This document shows, in pieces, positions 1 through 4,746 of a DNA stretch of 6,389 nucleotides. The translations under genes and the position numbers were made by a program. The notes beneath the pieces were generated by a model. That model was not told where the DNA came from, made no database searches, and saw only the letters and a program-made list of their open reading frames with translations. This stretch comes from Paracoccaceae bacterium (GTDB lineage Bacteria; Pseudomonadota; Alphaproteobacteria; Rhodobacterales; Rhodobacteraceae). The stretch covers positions 1 through 6,389 of the forward strand of contig JALVEX010000446.1 of the NCBI GenBank assembly GCA_027030435.1. The letters are read 5' to 3'. The first letter of the stretch is position 1. Each line of letters opens with the position of its first letter.

Positions 1-67
1 GCGCCGCGATATCGCGCGCGTGAAGACCGTGCTGAACGAAATCGCCGCCGCCGCGGCCGCTGAATAA
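1..67 (+). CDS. rpmC: 50S ribosomal protein L29, C-terminal end (partial)
   Basis: Only the last 21 codons and the TAA stop are present; the gene starts before the window. The frame reads RRDIARVKTVLNEI followed by an alanine stretch and a final Glu. The motif R-R-x-I-A-R-x-K-T-V-L is the typical end of L29, which binds 23S rRNA near the peptide exit tunnel and helps dock signal recognition particle and trigger factor (family knowledge). Its position directly before rpsQ matches the universal rpmC-rpsQ order at the end of the S10 operon. The Ala-rich tail (about codons at 44-61) is a short low-complexity end often seen in GC-rich genomes. The call rests on a short fragment plus gene order. 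Confidence 0.88.
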   Translation, partial: RRDIARVKTVLNEIAAAAAAE

Positions 68-79
68 GGAGCCTTTGAG

Positions 80-310
80 ATGCCCAAACGTATTTTGCAA
101 GGCACCGTCACCAGCGACAAGAACGATCAGACCGTCACCGTTCTGGTGGAACGCCGCTTCCGCCACCCGGTGCTGAAGAAGACCATCCGCAAGTCCAAGA
201 AATACCGGGCTCACGATGCGAACAACGCCTTCAAGGTGGGAGACGAGGTGCGCATCATCGAATGCGCCCCGAAATCGAAAACGAAACGCTGGGAGGTGAT
301 CGCCAGCTAG
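80..310 (+). CDS. rpsQ: 30S ribosomal protein S17
   Basis: Primary 16S rRNA-binding protein of the 30S subunit, needed early in assembly of the 5' domain. The 76-residue product has the usual family length and starts MPKRILQGTVTSDKNDQTV, the first strands of the S17 OB fold. The basic stretch KKTIRKSKKY (33-42) and GDEVRIIECAP (54-64) followed by SKTKRWEV match the family. One point differs from the classical signature: the residues between Pro64 and Ser66 are a single Lys65 where Leu, Ile or Val is normally found, and Ala63 replaces Arg/Lys. The ATG is preceded by AAGGAG at 66-71, which overlaps the rpmC stop codon, so translation is probably coupled to L29. The gene is followed by a 65-nt gap, the first sizeable break in the cluster. 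Confidence 0.97.
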   Translation: MPKRILQGTVTSDKNDQTVTVLVERRFRHPVLKKTIRKSKKYRAHDANNAFKVGDEVRIIECAPKSKTKRWEVIAS

Positions 311-335
311 GCTTTCACATTCCGGTTTGAGCGAA

Positions 336-360
336 ACCCTGGGGTCGTTACCCCAAAGGT
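336..360 (+). other. Stem-loop in the rpsQ-rplN gap
   Basis: TGGGGT (340-345), loop CGTT, ACCCCA (350-355) form a perfect 6-bp stem with a tetraloop. ACC (336-338) and GGT (358-360) can extend it by three pairs across a small internal loop. A second, weaker hairpin lies just before it: GGTTT (324-328), loop GAGCG, AAACC (334-338). The outer part of the first and the stem of the second compete for 336-338. No T-run follows, so this is not an intrinsic terminator. In E. coli the spc promoter lies between these two genes; no clear -35/-10 pair is visible here. A role in RNA processing or in rplN translation is possible but unproven. Confidence 0.5.
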
Positions 361-375
361 CGGGAGAAACCACAA

Positions 376-744
376 ATGATCCAGATGCAGACCAACCTGG
401 ATGTGGCTGACAACAGCGGCGCCCGCCGCGTGCAGTGCATCAAGGTGCTGGGTGGCTCCAAGCGCAAATATGCGTCCGTCGGCGATATCATCGTCGTTTC
501 GGTGAAGGAAGCCATTCCGCGTGGCCGCGTGAAGAAGGGCGATGTGCGCAAGGCCGTTGTCGTGCGCACGGCGAAGGAAGTGCGCCGCGAAGACGGAACC
601 GCCATCCGCTTCGATCGCAATGCGGCCGTCATTCTCAACAACAACAACGAGCCGATCGGCACCCGTATCTTCGGCCCCGTGGTTCGCGAACTGCGGCAGA
701 AGAACTTCATGAAGATCATCTCGCTCGCCCCGGAGGTGCTGTAA
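376..744 (+). CDS. rplN: 50S ribosomal protein L14
   Basis: Binds 23S rRNA at the subunit interface, next to L19, and contributes to inter-subunit bridges. The 122-residue product has exactly the usual length of the family. It starts MIQMQTNLDVADNSGARRVQCIKVLGG, which is close to universal. The L14 signature is seen at about residues 60-86 (A-V-V-V, nine residues, D-G, then F-D-R-N-A-A-V-I). The end EPIGTRIFGPVVRELR (92-107) is equally conserved. Residues 88-91 are four Asn encoded by an AAC repeat, normal for this loop. The ATG has a GGGAGA site at 362-367. This is the first gene of the spc operon in E. coli; here it follows a gap with stem-loops, and rplX begins one nucleotide after its stop. 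Confidence 0.98.
   Translation: MIQMQTNLDVADNSGARRVQCIKVLGGSKRKYASVGDIIVVSVKEAIPRGRVKKGDVRKAVVVRTAKEVRREDGTAIRFDRNAAVILNNNNEPIGTRIFGPVVRELRQKNFMKIISLAPEVL
732..736 (+). promoter_or_regulatory. rplX ribosome binding site inside rplN
   Basis: GGAGG lies inside the last codons of rplN, nine nucleotides before the rplX ATG at 746. Ribosomes finishing L14 therefore pass over or unfold the L24 start site, which suggests translational coupling. Confidence 0.8.
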
Positions 745-745
745 G

Positions 746-1060
746 ATGGCTGCGAAACTGAAGAAGGGCGACAAGGTGATCGTGCTCGCCGGCAAGGACA
801 AGGGCCGCGAGGGCGTGATCGTTTCGGTCAACCCCAAGGCCGGCAAGGCGATCGTGGAAGGCATCAACATCGCCATCCGCCACCAGCGCCAGAGCCAGAA
901 CAGCCAGGGCGGCCGCATCCCAAAGGCGATGCCGATCGATCTTTCCAACCTGGCGATCGTTGATCCCAAAGAGGGCGGGCCCACCCGCGTCGGATTCCGT
1001 GTGGAAGGCGGCAAGAAGGTGCGCTATGCCAAGAAATCCGGTGAGGTGCTCGATGCTTGA
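746..1060 (+). CDS. rplX: 50S ribosomal protein L24
   Basis: Assembly initiator for the 50S subunit; it binds the 5' domain of 23S rRNA and ends up near the tunnel exit. The product is 104 residues, typical for the bacterial family. The KOW motif and L24 signature are visible at residues 8-25: G-D-x-V-x-V-L-A-G-K-D-K-G-R-E-G-V-I. Further on, GGRIPKAMPIDLSNLAIVDP (56-75, approximately) is the usual second conserved block of L24. The gene begins one nucleotide after the rplN stop and its last 8 nt overlap the start of rplE, so rplN, rplX and rplE are probably translated in a coupled fashion. Confidence 0.98.
   Translation: MAAKLKKGDKVIVLAGKDKGREGVIVSVNPKAGKAIVEGINIAIRHQRQSQNSQGGRIPKAMPIDLSNLAIVDPKEGGPTRVGFRVEGGKKVRYAKKSGEVLDA
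1043..1046 (+). promoter_or_regulatory. rplE ribosome binding site inside rplX
   Basis: The GAGG core of GTGAGGTG lies six nucleotides before the ATG at 1053 and decides that start. The open frame extends up to 960, but that part lies within rplX in another frame and lacks L5 sequence. Confidence 0.75.
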
Positions 1061-1616
1061 TACGGCCAATTACACTCCGCGCCTGAAAGCGCAATACAAG
1101 GAAAGCATCGCTCCCGCGCTCAAGGAAGAGTTCGGCTACAAGAACGTGATGCAGATCCCGCGCCTTGAAAAGATCGTGCTCAACATCGGCTGCGGCGCCG
1201 AAGCGGTGCGCGACAGCAAGAAGGCCCGCTCCGCGGTTGAGGATCTTACCCAGATCGCCGGTCAGAAGGCGGTCACCACCCGCGCCAAGAAATCGATCGC
1301 CGGTTTCCGGGTGCGCGAGGGGATGCCGCTTGGCGCCAAGGTCACGCTGCGCGGCGACCGGATGTATGATTTCCTCGATCGCCTGATCACCATCGCCCTG
1401 CCCCGCGTGCGCGATTTCCGCGGCGTTTCCGGCAAGAGCTTCGATGGCCGCGGCAATTACGCGATGGGCCTCAAGGAGCATATCGTTTTCCCTGAGATCG
1501 ATTACGACAAGGTCGATGAGATCTGGGGGATGGACATCATCATCTGCACGACTGCTGAAACCGATGCCGAGGCAAAATCCCTGCTGAAGCATTTCAACAT
1601 GCCGTTCAACAGTTGA
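1053..1616 (+). CDS. rplE: 50S ribosomal protein L5
   Basis: Binds 5S rRNA with L18 and L25-type proteins, anchors the central protuberance and contacts P-site tRNA. With the ATG at 1053 the product is 187 residues, in the range of the family, and starts MLDTANYTPRLKAQYKESIAP, as L5 proteins do. The L5 signature is at residues 65-81 (L-T-Q-I-A-G-Q-K-A-V-T-T-R-A-K-K-S). It is followed by FRVREGMPLGAKVTLRG (85-101) and the conserved MGLKEHIVFPEIDYDKV (138-154). The start overlaps the end of rplX by 8 nt. In E. coli, S8 represses the operon by binding mRNA around this junction. Here there is no intergenic space, and I see no obvious stem-loop that resembles the S8 site. Confidence 0.97.
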   Translation: MLDTANYTPRLKAQYKESIAPALKEEFGYKNVMQIPRLEKIVLNIGCGAEAVRDSKKARSAVEDLTQIAGQKAVTTRAKKSIAGFRVREGMPLGAKVTLRGDRMYDFLDRLITIALPRVRDFRGVSGKSFDGRGNYAMGLKEHIVFPEIDYDKVDEIWGMDIIICTTAETDAEAKSLLKHFNMPFNS

Positions 1617-1637
1617 TCGCGGGGAGAGAGTAGAGAC

Positions 1638-1943
1638 ATGGCAAAGAAAGCAATGATCGAACGCGAGAAGAAGCGCCAGCGCCTGGTGGCGAAATACGCC
1701 GCCAAGCGGGCCGCGCTGAAAGAGATCGCGAATGACGAGAGCCGCCCGATGGAAGAGCGCTTCAAGGCGCATCTGAAGCTGGCGAAACTGCCCCGCAATT
1801 CCTCGGCAACCCGGCTGCACAACCGCTGCCAGCTGACGGGGCGTCCGCATGCCTATTACCGCAAGATGAAGATCTCGCGGATCGCGCTGCGTGATCTTGG
1901 TTCGGACGGGAAGATCCCCGGCCTGATCAAGTCGAGCTGGTAA
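1638..1943 (+). CDS. rpsN: 30S ribosomal protein S14, long zinc-free type
   Basis: Late-assembling protein of the 30S head, next to S3 and S10. The 101-residue product is the long form. It has only one cysteine (Cys64), so it lacks the two CxxC pairs of the zinc-binding short S14. The C-terminal half is highly conserved: LPRNSSATRLHNRCQLTGRP (51-70), AYYRK, then ISRIALRDLGSDGKIPGLIKSSW to the end. The S14 signature spans residues 63-85. The N-terminal half is lysine/arginine-rich and helical. A strong GGGGAGAG site at 1621-1628 precedes the ATG by nine nucleotides. The gene lies in the standard place between rplE and rpsH. Confidence 0.98.
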   Translation: MAKKAMIEREKKRQRLVAKYAAKRAALKEIANDESRPMEERFKAHLKLAKLPRNSSATRLHNRCQLTGRPHAYYRKMKISRIALRDLGSDGKIPGLIKSSW

Positions 1944-1955
1944 GGGAGAGACGAT

Positions 1956-2348
1956 ATGAACGATCCTATCGGCGATATGCTCACCCGTATCCGCAACGCC
2001 CAGATGCGCGGCAAGTCCACGGTGGTGACGCCTGCTTCCAAGCTGCGTGCCTGGGTGCTGGACGTGCTGGCGGACGAAGGCTACATCCGCGGCTATGAAA
2101 AGATCACCGGCGAAGACGGCCACCCGGCCCTCGAGATCAGCCTGAAATACTATGACGGCACCCCGGTGATCCGGGAAATCAAGCGCGTCTCCAAGCCCGG
2201 CCGCCGGGTTTACATGGGGGCGAAGGAAATTCCGCTGGTCCGCCAGGGCCTCGGGGTTTCGATTGTCTCGACACCGAAGGGTGTCATGTCTGATGCGGCA
2301 GCACGCAGCGCCAATGTTGGCGGCGAAGTGCTCTGCACCGTATTCTGA
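1956..2348 (+). CDS. rpsH: 30S ribosomal protein S8
   Basis: Central-domain 16S rRNA-binding protein, essential for 30S platform assembly. In E. coli it is also the translational repressor of the spc operon. The 130-residue product is of normal length. It starts MNDPIGDMLTRIRNAQMRGK, the classical N-terminus, and continues with LDVLADEGYIRGYE (35-48). The C-terminal signature is intact: LGVSIVSTPKGVMSDAAARS (99-118), then NVGGEVLCTVF at the end. The segment between Asp113 and Arg117 is DAAAR, where DREAR or similar is more usual. GGGAGAG at 1944-1950 follows the rpsN stop directly. Confidence 0.98.
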   Translation: MNDPIGDMLTRIRNAQMRGKSTVVTPASKLRAWVLDVLADEGYIRGYEKITGEDGHPALEISLKYYDGTPVIREIKRVSKPGRRVYMGAKEIPLVRQGLGVSIVSTPKGVMSDAAARSANVGGEVLCTVF

Positions 2349-2359
2349 GGAGGTCGGAA

Positions 2360-2893
2360 ATGTCACGTATCGGCAAGAAACCGGTTCCTCTTCCTTCCGG
2401 TGTCAGCGCGAGCCTCTCGGGCCGGACCATCGAGGTCAAGGGCCCCAAGGGCACGCTCTCCTTCACCGCCACGGATGATGTGACCATCACCATCGGTGAT
2501 GGCGAGATCACCGTGACCCCGCGCGGCACCTCCAAGCGCGCGCGCCAGCAGTGGGGCATGACCCGCACCCAGATCGAGAACCTCGTGAAGGGTGTGACGG
2601 AGGGCTTCAGGAAGGAGCTCGAGATCAACGGCATCGGTTACCGCGCCCAGCTTCAGGGCAATGTGCTGAAGCTGCAGCTCGGCTACAGCCATGATGTCGA
2701 GTTCAAGGTGCCCGAGGGTGTCCAGATCACGGTGCCCAAGAACACCGAGATCGTGGTGGAAGGCATCGACAAGCAGCTTGTGGGCCAGGTGGCGGCGAAT
2801 ATCCGCGAATGGCGCAAGCCCGAGCCCTACAAGGGCAAGGGCATCAAGTACAAGGATGAATATATCTTCCGCAAGGAAGGCAAGAAGAAGTAA
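2360..2893 (+). CDS. rplF: 50S ribosomal protein L6
   Basis: Binds 23S rRNA helix 97 near the sarcin-ricin loop and the factor-binding site. The 177-residue product has the standard length and two repeated L6 domains, roughly residues 11-82 and 90-165. It starts MSRIGKKPVPLPSGV, and the family's C-terminal motif PEPYKGKGIKY is complete at 154-164. The end is strongly basic (RKEGKKK). The ribosome binding site GAGGAGG (2347-2353) overlaps the stop codon of rpsH, so translation is probably coupled. In other bacteria, mutations in L6 are linked with aminoglycoside tolerance; nothing unusual is visible here. Confidence 0.98.
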   Translation: MSRIGKKPVPLPSGVSASLSGRTIEVKGPKGTLSFTATDDVTITIGDGEITVTPRGTSKRARQQWGMTRTQIENLVKGVTEGFRKELEINGIGYRAQLQGNVLKLQLGYSHDVEFKVPEGVQITVPKNTEIVVEGIDKQLVGQVAANIREWRKPEPYKGKGIKYKDEYIFRKEGKKK

Positions 2894-2904
2894 GGACGGC
2901 AAAG

Positions 2905-3264
2905 ATGGCAAACAGCAAACGGGATCTGTTCCTCAAACGCCGCCTGCGCGTTCGGAACAAGCTGCGCCGCAATGCAAACGGGCGCCCGCGCCTGAGCATT
3001 CACCGCAGCAACAAGAACATCAGCGTCCAGCTGATCGACGACGAACGGGGCGTTACCATCGCCGCCGCTTCCTCGCTCGAGAAGGATCTGGGCGTTGTCG
3101 GCAAGAACAATATCGAAGCTGCTGCGAAGGTCGGCAAGGCCATCGCGGAGCGGGCGAAGAAGGCCAAGGTCACCGAATGCTATTTCGACCGCGGCGGCTT
3201 TCTCTATCACGGCAAGGTGAAAGCGCTTGCCGATGCGGCCCGCGAAGGCGGCCTGAAATTCTGA
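2905..3264 (+). CDS. rplR: 50S ribosomal protein L18
   Basis: Binds 5S rRNA and links it to 23S rRNA in the central protuberance, working with L5 encoded upstream. The 119-residue product is of usual length. The N-terminus is arginine-rich (KRRLRVRNKLRRNANGRPRL, 11-30), as expected for the RNA-binding tail. RPRLSIHRSNKNISVQLIDD (27-46) matches the family core. The C-terminus, FDRGGFLYHGKVKALADAAR then EGGLKF, is the typical L18 end. AAGGA (2892-2896) overlaps the rplF stop and serves as ribosome binding site. Confidence 0.98.
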   Translation: MANSKRDLFLKRRLRVRNKLRRNANGRPRLSIHRSNKNISVQLIDDERGVTIAAASSLEKDLGVVGKNNIEAAAKVGKAIAERAKKAKVTECYFDRGGFLYHGKVKALADAAREGGLKF

Positions 3265-3274
3265 GGAGACGATA

Positions 3275-3850
3275 ATGGCACGAGAAAGCAGACGTCGGGA
3301 TCGCCGCGAGCGCGATGAAACGCCGGAATTCGCCGATCGTCTCGTCACGATCAACCGGGTTTCGAAAACCGTGAAGGGCGGCAAGCGCTTCGGCTTTGCG
3401 GCGCTCGTCGTGGTGGGCGATCAGAAGGGCCGTGTGGGCTTTGGCAAGGGCAAGGCCAAGGAGGTGCCGGAGGCGATCCGCAAGGCCACCGAACAGGCCA
3501 AGCGCAATCTTGTCCGGGTGCCGCTGCGCGAAGGGCGCACGCTGCACCATGACATGGAAGGCCGCCACGGCGCCGGCAAGGTGATCATGCGCACGGCGCC
3601 GGCTGGTACCGGGATCATCGCCGGTGGTCCGATGCGCGCCGTGTTCGAGATGCTCGGCGTGCAGGACGTGGTGGCGAAATCCATCGGTTCGCAGAACCCC
3701 TACAACATGGTGCGCGCCACGATCGATGCGCTCACCAAGGAATCGAGCCCCCGCATGGTGGCCCAGCGCCGCGGCAAGAAGGTGGCCGAGATCCTGCGCA
3801 AGCCCGAAACCGAGGCCGCGCCCGCCGCAGCCGATGCGGCCGAAGCGTAA
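3275..3850 (+). CDS. rpsE: 30S ribosomal protein S5
   Basis: S5 of the 30S body, on the solvent side near the mRNA entry channel; important for decoding accuracy and mRNA helicase activity, and a classical site of spectinomycin-resistance mutations. The product is 191 residues, longer than E. coli S5 (166), as is common in alphaproteobacteria because of extended ends. The double-stranded-RNA-binding-like domain covers about residues 20-85, with the S5 signature at 36-68 (G-K-R-F-G-F-A-A-L-V-V-V-G-D ... V-P-E-A-I). The C-terminal domain includes GTGIIAGGPMRAVFEMLGV (111-129) and GSQNPYNMVRATIDAL (138-153). The last 15 or so residues are a low-complexity Ala/Glu-rich tail. The GAGGAG site at 3263-3268 overlaps the rplR stop. 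Confidence 0.98.
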   Translation: MARESRRRDRRERDETPEFADRLVTINRVSKTVKGGKRFGFAALVVVGDQKGRVGFGKGKAKEVPEAIRKATEQAKRNLVRVPLREGRTLHHDMEGRHGAGKVIMRTAPAGTGIIAGGPMRAVFEMLGVQDVVAKSIGSQNPYNMVRATIDALTKESSPRMVAQRRGKKVAEILRKPETEAAPAAADAAEA

Positions 3851-3862
3851 GGAGCTGATCCC

Positions 3863-4057
3863 ATGGCAAAGAAGAAAACCATCGTCGTGAAGCAGATCGG
3901 CAGCCCGATCCGCCGCCCGGCCATCCAGCGCCGGACGCTGATCGGCCTCGGCCTCAACAAGATGCACAAGACGCGCGAGCTTGAGGATACGCCTGCCATC
4001 CGCGGCATGATCAACAAGATCCCGCATCTGGTGGAAATCGTGGAAGAGCGCGGCTGA
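3863..4057 (+). CDS. rpmD: 50S ribosomal protein L30
   Basis: Small 23S rRNA-binding protein of the 50S subunit, found in many but not all bacteria. The 64-residue product is normal in size. It begins MAKKKTIVVKQIGSPIRRP and continues QRRTLIGLGLNKMHKTRELEDTP, which is the family's conserved helix-loop region (residues 22-44). It ends PHLVEIVEERG. AAGGAG at 3849-3854 overlaps the rpsE stop. Its own stop codon lies in the loop of a perfect GC-rich hairpin (4048-4065), the first of three stem-loops before rplO. Confidence 0.98.
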   Translation: MAKKKTIVVKQIGSPIRRPAIQRRTLIGLGLNKMHKTRELEDTPAIRGMINKIPHLVEIVEERG

Positions 4058-4065
4058 GGCCGCGC
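4048..4065 (+). other. Hairpin around the rpmD stop codon
   Basis: GCGCGGC (4048-4054), loop TGAG, GCCGCGC (4059-4065) make a perfect 7-bp all-G/C stem, with the rpmD TGA stop in the loop. It is followed by CTTTC, with only three T, too short for a confident intrinsic terminator. It could act as weak attenuator, processing site or 3'-end protection. Confidence 0.55.
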
Positions 4066-4066
4066 C

Positions 4067-4099
4067 TTTCGGATCCCTCGCGTGTGCGAGGGATCGAAA
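4067..4099 (+). other. Perfect 10-bp hairpin between rpmD and rplO
   Basis: GATCCCTCGC (4072-4081), loop GTGT, GCGAGGGATC (4086-4095) are exact inverted repeats. TTTC (4067-4070) can pair with GAAA (4096-4099) to lengthen the stem by four pairs if G4071 is bulged out. The downstream side is A-rich (GGAAAAAAGC at 4101-4110) and not T-rich, so neither strand shows a standard terminator. The region is non-coding, so codon constraint does not explain the symmetry. Confidence 0.65.
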
Positions 4100-4122
4100 C
4101 GGAAAAAAGCAAACGCCGCGTT

Positions 4123-4173
4123 CGGCCCCGTTTCGCTTCGGGGGCCGCATCCGGCAAGAGGAGAAGCGAAATG
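4123..4173 (+). promoter_or_regulatory. Possible structural switch over the rplO start site
   Basis: CGGCCCC (4123-4129) pairs with GGGGCCG (4141-4147), leaving an 11-nt loop. In that loop TTTCGCTTC (4131-4139) is exactly complementary to GAAGCGAAA (4163-4171), which runs from the end of the rplO Shine-Dalgarno region to the A of its ATG. Adding G4130-U4172 and C4129-G4173 would cover the whole start codon. The loop pairing could form a pseudoknot with the stem, or an alternative hairpin of up to 11 pairs in place of its top. The complementarity is seen directly; a regulatory role, such as autoregulation by a ribosomal protein, is inference. Confidence 0.4.
4156..4166 (+). promoter_or_regulatory. 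rplO ribosome binding site
   Basis: AAGAGGAGAAG with core AGGAG (4159-4163) lies seven nucleotides before the ATG at 4171 and fixes that start. The open frame continues back to 4084, but the extra 29 codons run through the hairpins and do not resemble L15. Confidence 0.85.
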
Positions 4174-4644
4174 AAACTCAACGAACTGCGCGACAACCCC
4201 GGCGCGACCAAACCCCGCACCCGCGTTGGCCGCGGCCCCGGCTCCGGCAAGGGCAAGACGGCCGGGCGCGGCATCAAGGGCCAGAAATCCCGCTCGGGCG
4301 TGGCCATCAAGGGCTTCGAAGGCGGCCAGATGCCGCTCTATCAGCGCCTGCCCAAGCGCGGCTTCAACAAGCCCGGTCGCAAGCGCTATGCTATCGTCAA
4401 TCTCGGCCTGATCCAGAAATTCATCGACGCCAAGAAGCTCGACCCCAAGAAGCCGATCACCGAGGATGTGCTTGTGGAAAGCGGGCTCGTGCGGCGCAAG
4501 AAGGATGGCGTGCGGGTCCTGGCCAAGGGCGAATTCAAGGCCAAGGTCGATCTCACCGTTACCGGGGCCTCGAAATCCGCCATCGAAGCGGTGGAGAAGG
4601 CCGGCGGCAAGCTCGAAGTCACGGTTCCGGCAGCGGCTGAATAA
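4171..4644 (+). CDS. rplO: 50S ribosomal protein L15
   Basis: Late-assembly 50S protein with a long basic extension reaching into 23S rRNA. From the ATG at 4171 the product is 157 residues, within the normal range. It starts MKLNELRDNPGATKPRTRVG and has the typical Gly/Lys/Arg-rich tail RGPGSGKGKTAGRGIKGQKS (21-40). GFEGGQMPLYQRLPKRGF (48-65) is the family hallmark. The C-terminal globular domain includes the L15 signature region, about 115-146 (VRVLAKGEFKAKVDLTVTGA, then AVEKAGG). The 113-nt gap before it is unusually long for this cluster and rich in hairpins. A 102-nt gap follows before secY. Confidence 0.98.
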   Translation: MKLNELRDNPGATKPRTRVGRGPGSGKGKTAGRGIKGQKSRSGVAIKGFEGGQMPLYQRLPKRGFNKPGRKRYAIVNLGLIQKFIDAKKLDPKKPITEDVLVESGLVRRKKDGVRVLAKGEFKAKVDLTVTGASKSAIEAVEKAGGKLEVTVPAAAE

Positions 4645-4691
4645 GCGCTTGTGAGCGGCGCTTCGTCCGCTTAAAAAACACTCAGGTTTTC

Positions 4692-4727
4692 CAGCGCCGC
4701 CGACCGGAAACCGGTTTGGCGGCGCTG
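4692..4727 (+). other. Long hairpin upstream of secY
   Basis: CAGCGCCGCC (4692-4701) pairs perfectly with GGCGGCGCTG (4718-4727). Inside, ACCGG (4703-4707) pairs with CCGGT (4711-4715) around an AAA loop. G4702 can wobble with T4716, leaving T4717 as the only bulge, so the stem is nearly continuous over 16 pairs. It is followed by TCATAAAGAG, not a T-run, so it is not a standard terminator on the + strand; the other side does not give one on the - strand either. It ends about 20 nt before the secY ATG. A role in processing, mRNA stability or tuning of secY relative to rplO is plausible. Confidence 0.7.
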
Positions 4728-4734
4728 TCATAAA

Positions 4735-4745
4735 GAGAGAGAGAG
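4735..4745 (+). promoter_or_regulatory. GA-repeat ribosome binding region of secY
   Basis: An uninterrupted GA dinucleotide run (5.5 units) ends two nucleotides before the ATG at 4747. There is no GGAGG-like core, unlike most neighbours. GAGAG can pair only imperfectly with the 16S tail, so initiation is probably moderate. Confidence 0.55.
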
Positions 4746-4746
4746 C

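Noticed and set aside
638..650. AAC trinucleotide repeat in rplN
   Set aside because: It encodes an Asn run in a loop where L14 proteins commonly have several Asn; ordinary coding sequence.
960..1052. Possible upstream extension of rplE
   Set aside because: The extra 31 codons overlap rplX in another frame and do not look like L5. The ATG at 1053 has a ribosome binding site and the normal L5 N-terminus.
864..2366. 500-codon open frame on the - strand
   Set aside because: It lies opposite rplX, rplE, rpsN and rpsH. Its His/Arg/Ala-rich product has no recognisable domain, and long antisense frames are expected in GC-rich coding DNA.
3170..4150. 326-codon open frame on the - strand
   Set aside because: Antisense to rplR, rpsE and rpmD, with no domain and no convincing ribosome binding site.
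4084..4170. Possible upstream extension of rplO
   Set aside because: The 29 extra codons run through inverted repeats. The ATG at 4171 has a strong Shine-Dalgarno and starts a standard L15.
4654..4671. Small inverted repeat AGCGG / CCGCT after rplO as a terminator
   Set aside because: The stem has only five firm pairs and is followed by an A-run, not a T-run, on the + strand.
4649..4677. Promoter-like pair TTGTGA and TAAAAA with 17-nt spacing before secY
   Set aside because: Only four of six bases match in each box, and the conserved last T of the -10 box is missing. Not enough to call a promoter.
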